Shown: positions 1 to 4,504 of the stretch, one piece after another
How positions within the stretch are numbered: position 1 is the first letter of the stretch
Layout of the letters: every line of letters begins with the position of its first letter
NCBI GenBank assembly: GCA_022571175.1
Contig: JACZYI010000122.1
Span: forward strand, 1 to 5,921
Direction of reading: 5' to 3'
Source: Pseudomonadota bacterium
Lineage (GTDB): Bacteria; Pseudomonadota; Alphaproteobacteria; Sphingomonadales; SMXR01
Length of the DNA: 5,921 bases
Program-made: the position numbers and the translations under genes
The notes under the pieces: model-generated
Database searches by the model: none
The model's input: the letters and a program-made list of their open reading frames with translations, nothing else
What the model was told of the DNA's origin: nothing

Positions 1-124
1 GCTCGTCGGGGTCAAATAGTGTCACCTCATGTCCGGCACGCTGGAGGGCGCGGGCTGCTGTGAGGCCAATGACGCCGGCCCCTATTATTGCGATTGTTTT
101 AGATATTCCCCCCGTATCAGACAT
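1..124 (-). CDS. FAD-dependent D-amino-acid oxidoreductase, probable cis-4-hydroxy-D-proline dehydrogenase/oxidase (N-terminal fragment)
   Basis: Only the first 41 codons are in the window; the gene runs off the left edge. Seen: the minus strand reads MSDTGGISK, then a hydrophobic strand IAIIGAGVIGLTAARALQ, a GxGxxG Rossmann dinucleotide-binding motif, and then GHEVTLFDPDE, where the acidic end of the second strand would bind the FAD ribose. This is the standard opening of the DAO/DadA flavoprotein family. The ATG at 124-122 is chosen because it leaves a short lead into the first strand; the Shine-Dalgarno site is weak (GGAC about 9 nt upstream). It begins 14 bp after the epimerase stop, so it is almost certainly co-transcribed. 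Known for the family: such enzymes oxidise D-amino acids to imino acids. Inferred from its neighbours: the substrate is cis-4-hydroxy-D-proline and the product 1-pyrroline-4-hydroxy-2-carboxylate, with electrons passed to oxygen or to the respiratory chain. The fragment alone does not fix the substrate. Confidence 0.85.
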   Translation of the reverse strand, partial: MSDTGGISKTIAIIGAGVIGLTAARALQRAGHEVTLFDPDE

Positions 125-138
125 TGCAATTGTCCAGT

Positions 139-1140
139 CTATGTCAGTTGAAAACCGTGAGCCAGCGGGTCCCGGTCATCCACAAAAATCGTATTTTTCC
201 CTGTCTGGCGGGCCCAGCCCTCGACACTGGGCAGGATGGCAGGGATATTCCCGACCATCACTTCTTCCTCCACGCGGGCAGAAAACAGGGTTCCGATGAT
301 GCTTTCATGGATATAGTCATCTCCTGATTTCAACCGTCCTTTTGCCACAAGCTGCGCCAGACGTGCTGACGTGCCGGTGCCACAGGGTGATCGGTCGATG
401 GCATTGGCTCCATAAAAAACCGCGTTTCGTCCCTGTGCTTTTGCCTCACGCGGCGCACCGGTCCACTGAATATGGCTCACCCCCCGGATGGTTTTATCCA
501 AAGGATGCACCACCGCAATTGCTTCATTCACCCGGTCACGGATGAGCGGGCTCAGGTGCAAAATGTCTGCGGCAGTCATGGCCTCAAGCCCCTCATAATT
601 CTTCTGCGGGTCGATAATGGCGTAGAAATTACCGCCATAGGCGATATCAATTTCCAATTCCCCCAGATCCGGGCAGATGATCTTCACCCCCTCATGGGCC
701 AGAAAAGACGGTACATTATGAATGCGGACCGCATCAACAAAATCGCCATCTCTGCGAATGTGAGCCTTTACCACACCCGCAGGAGTATCCAGCCTGACCA
801 GATCATCCTCCATGGTTTCGATCAGATTATTTTCAATGGCCATGGTGACAGCACCAATGGTGCCATGACCGCACATGGGCAGGCAGCCCGAAACTTCGAT
901 ATAGAGTATGGCAATTTGGCATTCAGGCCGGGTTGAGGGATAAAGTATGGCGCCCGACATAAGATCGTGACCGCGCGGTTCATACATCAGGCTCTGTCGA
1001 ATCCAGTCGTGATTCTGAATAAAATCCTGACGTTTCTCGCTCATGGTCTCGCCCGATAAGTCCGGGGCGCCCTTGATGATGAGCCGCACCGGATTGCCGC
1101 AGGTATGTCCGTCCAGGCACTCATATACATAGCGTGTCAT
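139..1140 (-). CDS. 4-hydroxyproline 2-epimerase (proline racemase family)
   Basis: 333 residues, the usual length for the proline racemase family (about 310-340). Both active-site cysteines are present: C90 in MCGHGTIG (residues 89-96) and C253 in SPCGTGTSAR (251-260). These act as the two acid/base residues that remove and return the alpha proton from opposite faces. The trans-3-hydroxyproline dehydratase branch usually has Thr at the second position, so this copy should be a true epimerase or racemase. Other family landmarks are GHTCGNPVR (11-19), GGNFYAIID (169-177) and the DRSPCGTGT turn. The cytosolic reaction would be trans-4-hydroxy-L-proline to cis-4-hydroxy-D-proline. The neighbouring DapA-like deaminase and flavoenzyme favour this over proline racemase. 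The ATG at 1140-1138 has an AGGA site 8 nt upstream, lying inside the end of the preceding gene, and only 1 nt separates it from that gene's TGA, so translation is probably coupled. Similar genes are called hypRE, lhpA or 4hypE; the exact substrate is inferred. Confidence 0.9.
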   Translation of the reverse strand: MTRYVYECLDGHTCGNPVRLIIKGAPDLSGETMSEKRQDFIQNHDWIRQSLMYEPRGHDLMSGAILYPSTRPECQIAILYIEVSGCLPMCGHGTIGAVTMAIENNLIETMEDDLVRLDTPAGVVKAHIRRDGDFVDAVRIHNVPSFLAHEGVKIICPDLGELEIDIAYGGNFYAIIDPQKNYEGLEAMTAADILHLSPLIRDRVNEAIAVVHPLDKTIRGVSHIQWTGAPREAKAQGRNAVFYGANAIDRSPCGTGTSARLAQLVAKGRLKSGDDYIHESIIGTLFSARVEEEVMVGNIPAILPSVEGWARQTGKNTIFVDDRDPLAHGFQLT

Positions 1141-1141
1141 G

Positions 1142-2047
1142 TCACAAGTCCTGTATCAGGGGCTTGCTGTCCAAGGCGGTTGCCATCAGAGCCTCGATCT
1201 CGGCCCGCTCATCCCCTGTGAGCGGCAGTCTTGGCGGTCGGGTCAATTCTGATCCGCGCCCGGCAATCTGTTCACAGAGCTTGATACATTGCACCAGATC
1301 AGGACGGGCATCCAAATGTAAAAGCGGCATGAACCAGCGATAAAGGGTCAGGGCATCATCCATGCGACCTGCTTTCGCCAATTCAAAAAGCTGCTTGGCT
1401 TCACGGGGAAAAACATTGGACATGCCTGAGACCCAACCCACCGCACCGAGCGTTACCGATTCCACCAGCACATCATCTAGGCCGCAAAAAAGAAGCAGAT
1501 CGTCACTAACCGTATTTTTCAAATCCACGAATCTCGCGGTCTGGCCGGAGGATTCTTTTATGGCAACCACAGTATCAATTTTAGCGAGCTCGGCAGCCAT
1601 TTCCGGGGTGACATCATTGCCATAAGCAGATGGATTATTATAAATCATCACGGGCAGATCAGTGGTACCCGCGATGGTTTTGAAATGTGTCACGATCTCA
1701 CCGGGTTTGGCGGCATAAGCCATTGCAGGCAGAACCATCAAACCATCGACGCCGGTTGTTTGTGCCTCCGTAGCAAGTTTGACGGCGAGCGCCGTGGTGT
1801 ATTCTGAAACACCGACCAGCACCGGAATTTTTCCACCGACTGCCCCCACGGCGATTTCCATCACTACCCGCTTCTCATCAGCCGTCAGGGCGTTACCTTC
1901 GCCCACTGTGCCACAAACAACCATGCCGGAGACACCGTCTTCAACCAGTCTTTTGATCACGCGCTCAATGCCGTCCATATCAAGCGAAAAGTCAGGCTTG
2001 AATTGGGTGGTAACAGCCGGAAATATGCCTCGCCATGATAGTTTCAT
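1142..2047 (-). CDS. DapA/NAL-superfamily lyase, probable 1-pyrroline-4-hydroxy-2-carboxylate deaminase
   Basis: 301 residues, the normal size of a dihydrodipicolinate synthase/N-acetylneuraminate lyase TIM barrel. The Schiff-base lysine is K164 in VVAIKESSGQ, and the conserved tyrosine is Y136 in MIYNNPSAYG. The substrate carboxylate loop is CGTVGEGNAL (45-54). Two differences from true DapA are visible: the usual GTTGE loop reads GTVGE, and the arginine that follows YNxPS in many DapA proteins is absent (AYG instead of RTG). It is therefore unlikely to be the lysine-biosynthesis enzyme. First in an operon with a hydroxyproline epimerase and an FAD amino-acid oxidoreductase, it best fits the deaminase (EC 3.5.4.22) that turns 1-pyrroline-4-hydroxy-2-carboxylate into 2-oxoglutarate semialdehyde plus ammonia. 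The ATG at 2047-2045 has a purine-rich AAGGAAA site about 8 nt upstream and sets the barrel start (WRGIFPAVTTQF) at residue 5. Another 2-keto acid aldolase or lyase role is possible but less likely in this context. Confidence 0.87.
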   Translation of the reverse strand: MKLSWRGIFPAVTTQFKPDFSLDMDGIERVIKRLVEDGVSGMVVCGTVGEGNALTADEKRVVMEIAVGAVGGKIPVLVGVSEYTTALAVKLATEAQTTGVDGLMVLPAMAYAAKPGEIVTHFKTIAGTTDLPVMIYNNPSAYGNDVTPEMAAELAKIDTVVAIKESSGQTARFVDLKNTVSDDLLLFCGLDDVLVESVTLGAVGWVSGMSNVFPREAKQLFELAKAGRMDDALTLYRWFMPLLHLDARPDLVQCIKLCEQIAGRGSELTRPPRLPLTGDERAEIEALMATALDSKPLIQDL

Positions 2048-2069
2048 TGCTCAAATTTCCTTTTCAATC

Positions 2070-2088
2070 CTTGTTATAGACCAATAAG
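2070..2088. promoter_or_regulatory. Imperfect palindrome overlapping a possible -10 box; candidate operator
   Basis: The plus strand reads CTTGTTATAGACCAATAAG, whose outer arms CTTGTTA and CAATAAG are complementary at 5 of 7 positions. Read on the minus strand, the core TTGGTCTATAACAA has the general look of a short GntR-type site, and it contains the candidate -10 TATAAC of the hydroxyproline operon. A repressor bound here would block that promoter. This is inference from position and symmetry only; no regulator gene is in the window and the symmetry is imperfect. Confidence 0.25.
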
Positions 2089-2131
2089 TAATTTTGTGGC
2101 ATTTGAAAGAATCTCATTCCAAGAAGTTTGC

Positions 2132-2150
2132 GCTAATGATAATAAACGGT
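2132..2150. promoter_or_regulatory. Partial Fur-box-like sequence upstream of the PepSY gene
   Basis: The plus strand contains TAATGATAAT (2134-2143), identical to the central part of the classical E. coli-type Fur box. Aligned by eye over the full 19 bp, 12 positions match, nearly all in the left half; the right half (AAACGGT) does not keep the inverted repeat. PepSY transmembrane proteins are often found with iron-uptake genes, which makes the resemblance worth noting. AT-rich DNA gives such partial matches by chance, and some alphaproteobacteria use other iron regulators. Confidence 0.2.
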
Positions 2151-2179
2151 GGCATATTCCGGGCGGAGGTTGTTTTCGT

Positions 2180-2192
2180 CCATTGGTAATGG
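2180..2192. repeat. Short perfect inverted repeat CCATT-ggt-AATGG
   Basis: Two exact 5-bp arms flank a 3-nt centre, 15 bp upstream of the Shine-Dalgarno site of the PepSY gene. The hexamer GGTAAT inside it (2185-2190) recurs 13 bp further on (2198-2203), close to one helical turn plus a little. It could be a small operator or a weak leader hairpin. It is short enough to arise by chance. Confidence 0.3.
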
Positions 2193-2207
2193 TTTGGGGT
2201 AATAGCT

Positions 2208-2215
2208 AGGGGAGG
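2208..2215 (+). promoter_or_regulatory. Strong ribosome binding site that decides the TTG start at 2221
   Basis: AGGGGAGG lies 5 nt ahead of TTG, close to ideal in content and spacing. No ATG or GTG start with comparable support lies nearby in frame, and the protein begins with a typical short lead into a first membrane helix. This makes TTG the likely initiation codon. Confidence 0.8.
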
Positions 2216-2220
2216 CAAAT

Positions 2221-2931
2221 TTGCAACTGGTTCGACTTTCTACCACGCTTCATAAATGGATTGGACTGGTTATCGGCATCCAGGTTGTGCTCTGGATTGT
2301 TGGCGGTGTGGTCATGACCTGGTTTGATCTGGTGGAGGTGCGCGGCGAGCATAATATTGCCGTGCAGCCGCAAATCACGCTTCAGCCGGGCTCGGCTTCA
2401 AGCCTGAATATTGTGCTCGGCTCAAGAGATGATATCAAATCCGTTCGGATGAAAGGTCTTCTGGGCATCACCTATTACGAGGCGATCACGCTTGCGGACG
2501 AGCGGCTCCTGTTTGACTCGGCCTCCGGAGGGCAGATCTCGCCCATCAGCGCTGAATTCGCGGCCAGACTGGCGTTCGCGGATTTCTCAGGCATTTCAAC
2601 ACCCTCTGATCCGGTTTGGATTGAGGAACATAATCTGGAATATCGTGGTTCCCTTCCGGTCTGGCAGATTATTTTGAATGACGAAGAGGGTACCCATCTC
2701 TATGTGTCCCCTGCCACCGGTGAAATAGTAGCCCGGCGTAATTCGGTCTGGCGGATTTTTGATTTTTTCTGGATGCTGCACATCATGGATTACGAAAACC
2801 GCACCGATTTCAATCATCCCCTGGTGGTCTGGACCTCAATTTTTGCCGCGGTTCTCTCCTTCACCGGGATTATTCTTCTGTTTTATCGCTTTACAAAAAG
2901 GGATTTCAGATTCCTGCAAAGAAAAAAATAG
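2221..2931 (+). CDS. PepSY domain-containing inner-membrane protein with two transmembrane helices
   Basis: 236 residues starting at TTG behind a near-ideal ribosome site. Seen: a lead with LHKWIGL (10-16), a first hydrophobic helix at about 12-34, a soluble part of about 165 residues, and a second helix at about 200-223 (from HPLVVW through to ILLFYRF), ending in a basic tail (TKRDFRFLQRKK). The region LPVWQIILNDEEGTHLYVSPATG (about 145-167) followed by EIVARR has the look of a PepSY repeat, in which a strand pair ends in a T/S-G-E turn. WRIFDFFWMLHIMDY (177-191) is typical of PepSY-associated membrane proteins. Histidines H11, H187 and H199 sit near the membrane faces. Larger PepSY_TM proteins usually have four helices, so this is a reduced form. 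The likely topology places the soluble domain in the periplasm. Known roles in the family include protease inhibition and iron or haem-linked electron transfer; which applies is not shown. It is followed after 14 bp by the exported peptidase gene, so the two probably form an operon. Confidence 0.8.
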   Translation: MQLVRLSTTLHKWIGLVIGIQVVLWIVGGVVMTWFDLVEVRGEHNIAVQPQITLQPGSASSLNIVLGSRDDIKSVRMKGLLGITYYEAITLADERLLFDSASGGQISPISAEFAARLAFADFSGISTPSDPVWIEEHNLEYRGSLPVWQIILNDEEGTHLYVSPATGEIVARRNSVWRIFDFFWMLHIMDYENRTDFNHPLVVWTSIFAAVLSFTGIILLFYRFTKRDFRFLQRKK

Positions 2932-2933
2932 CC

Positions 2934-2938
2934 GGGAG
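2934..2938 (+). promoter_or_regulatory. Ribosome binding site of the M20 peptidase gene, inside a small self-complementary stretch
   Basis: GGGAG lies 7 nt ahead of the ATG at 2946 and just after the PepSY stop. The spacer contains CTCC (2941-2944), which mirrors GGAG (2935-2938), so the site could pair weakly with its own spacer. Only three base pairs are possible with a realistic loop, so any effect would be slight. Confidence 0.5.
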
Positions 2939-2945
2939 TTCTCCT

Positions 2946-4496
2946 ATGCGGAATCTTTTCTTCAGCGTGATTATTTTACTGATGCTGCCGATGGTGGCTT
3001 CGGCCCAGACGGCATCGGTTGAGGATGCCCGCCATGCGGCTCGCGCTTATTGGCAGGCGCATGACTGGCAGATTCTGGATGAGTTTTCCGAACTGCTGGC
3101 CTTGCCGAATTATGGAGGAAATGACGCTGATATTCGCAGGAATGCCGCCCACATCACGGCCATGATGTTTGAAGTGGGCATTGAGATGCAAATTATTGAA
3201 ACCGGCGGAGCGCCTGCCCTTTATGGTGAATTGAAAACACCGGGTGCCACAAAAACCGTGGTTATCTATCTTCATTATGATGGCCAACCTATAGATCCCA
3301 GCCTTTGGGTCACACCTGCATTTGAGCCCACAGTGCGGGACGGAGCGCTGCTTGACGGTGCTGAGGTGGTGGATTTGGATGACCGGGCGCGTGCTGTTGG
3401 TCAGGACTGGCGCATTTATGCCCGCTCTGCCAGTGATGATAAGGCACCCATTATAGCCATCATCAGCGCGCTCCACGCCATGAAGGCTGCCGGGCTCTCC
3501 CCATCGGTCAATCTCAAATTCTTCTTCGAGGGTGAAGAAGAAATGGGTTCGCCTTTTTTAGAGCAAACCATCATCAATAATACAGATTTGCTGGCGTCTG
3601 ATTTCTGGCTATTCCTTGATGGGCCGCAAGATCAACGCGGCAATCCACGCGTGGTGCTGGGCGTTCGCGGTACTTATGGTGTGCAGATGACCGTTTATGG
3701 CCCGATCAGCGGGCTGCATAGCGGGCATTATGGAAATTTTTCGCCCAACCCGATCAGCCGGCTGGCCCATATCATGGCGTCCATGCGCGATGAGGATGGC
3801 CGCATCCTGATTGACGGGTTCTACGATGATGTGATGGAGCCGAGTGAGGCTACCCTGGCGCTCATCAATGATATGCCGCTAGCGGATGACGACATTATGG
3901 CGGCACTACAAATCGCCGACCATGAGCATCAGCGCATGCGTTACGAACAAGCCTTATTATGGCCCGCGCTGAATTTTCGTGGCATTCAGGCGGGCGGTGT
4001 GTTCGCCCAGTCGCGGAATGTGATTGTGCCTGAAGCGACGGTCAGTATTGGTTTCAGGTTGGTTCCCAATCAAACTCTTGAGGCTGTTCGCAATCTCGTT
4101 GAGACCCATCTGAGGAGTCTGGGCTATCATATTCTTTATGATGAACCTGACCGGGAAACCCGCCTGAAACATTCAAAAATTGTGCGTCTTCTCTGGTCAA
4201 GTGCGGGCTATGAAGCGGTGCGGACCGTGCCGGACAATCCATGGGCTGCAGCCTTGATTGAGGTTATGCGCCAGGCAACCGATGGCGATGTGCTCATATA
4301 TCCAACCCTTGGCGGAAGCTTGCCATTGGCGCATATTACCAAAAACCTGAATGTGCCCCTGGTGGTTCTTCCCATCGCCAATCAGGATAATTCCCAACAT
4401 GCACCCAATGAAAATATCCGGTTGGGTCATCTCTTTCGGGGTATTGAACTCTATGCTGCCATTTTCGCCGGTTTGGGTGAGGCGTTTGCTGATTAG
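2946..4496 (+). CDS. Exported M20-family zinc metallopeptidase/carboxypeptidase
   Basis: 516 residues. Residues 1-20 form a Sec signal peptide: MRN, a hydrophobic core FFSVIILLMLPMV, then ASA before Q21, a good signal peptidase I site, so the mature enzyme should be periplasmic. The M20 metal ligands and catalytic residues are complete. H110 and D112 are in YLHYDGQP; D164, the probable bridging aspartate, is in SASDDKAP; E198 (general base) and E199 (metal) are in EGEEEMGS; D225 is in LDGP; H485 is in NSQHAPNENIR. H258 in SGLHSGHYGN lies in the lid/dimerisation domain, where the family histidine contacts substrate across the dimer. The D-D-K and EGxEExGS forms resemble the carnosinase-like dipeptidase branch more than the ArgE or DapE type. 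Expected activity is hydrolysis of a dipeptide or C-terminal amino acid with two zinc ions; the substrate is unknown. It follows the PepSY gene by 14 bp with its own ribosome site. Its stop lies 8 bp from that of the convergent GMC gene. Confidence 0.9.
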   Translation: MRNLFFSVIILLMLPMVASAQTASVEDARHAARAYWQAHDWQILDEFSELLALPNYGGNDADIRRNAAHITAMMFEVGIEMQIIETGGAPALYGELKTPGATKTVVIYLHYDGQPIDPSLWVTPAFEPTVRDGALLDGAEVVDLDDRARAVGQDWRIYARSASDDKAPIIAIISALHAMKAAGLSPSVNLKFFFEGEEEMGSPFLEQTIINNTDLLASDFWLFLDGPQDQRGNPRVVLGVRGTYGVQMTVYGPISGLHSGHYGNFSPNPISRLAHIMASMRDEDGRILIDGFYDDVMEPSEATLALINDMPLADDDIMAALQIADHEHQRMRYEQALLWPALNFRGIQAGGVFAQSRNVIVPEATVSIGFRLVPNQTLEAVRNLVETHLRSLGYHILYDEPDRETRLKHSKIVRLLWSSAGYEAVRTVPDNPWAAALIEVMRQATDGDVLIYPTLGGSLPLAHITKNLNVPLVVLPIANQDNSQHAPNENIRLGHLFRGIELYAAIFAGLGEAFAD

Positions 4497-4504
4497 CTCT
4501 GGTG

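Larger units (their letters stand above)
2048..2220. promoter_or_regulatory. Divergent intergenic region between the hydroxyproline operon and the PepSY/M20 unit
   Basis: This 173-bp stretch lies between two outward-pointing start codons, so it must hold the promoter of the minus-strand operon and that of the plus-strand pair. It is visibly more AT-rich than the genes, at least up to about 2145. No textbook -35/-10 pair was found on either strand. The best minus-strand -10 candidate is TATAAC (2078-2073), 25 nt upstream of the start codon, with only a poor -35. No convincing plus-strand promoter was found. Palindromic and repeated elements inside it are listed separately. No ORF with a credible start and ribosome site is seen in it. 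Confidence 0.7.

Noticed and set aside
472..936. A 154-codon open frame on the plus strand
   Set aside because: It is antisense to the epimerase, whose frame carries both catalytic cysteine motifs; the plus-strand protein resembles no family.
139..1140. Annotation as trans-3-hydroxy-L-proline dehydratase
   Set aside because: That branch usually carries threonine in place of the second catalytic cysteine; here the cysteine (C253) is present.
1142..2047. Annotation as dihydrodipicolinate synthase (dapA) for lysine synthesis
   Set aside because: The second loop threonine and the carboxylate-binding arginine are absent, and the operon partners belong to hydroxyproline catabolism.
2103..2108. 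TTGAAA as a -35 box for the plus-strand unit
   Set aside because: No -10-like hexamer occurs at 16-18 bp; the next AT-rich candidate is about 25 bp or more away.
2109..2119. GAAT-ctc-ATTC inverted repeat in the intergenic region
   Set aside because: The arms are only 4 bp and the symmetry stops at once on both sides, so it is likely to be chance.
2150..2165. Sigma-54-like promoter, TGGCA followed at the right distance by GC
   Set aside because: The -12 element reads GGGC instead of TTGC, and no enhancer-binding activator is in view; the match is too weak.
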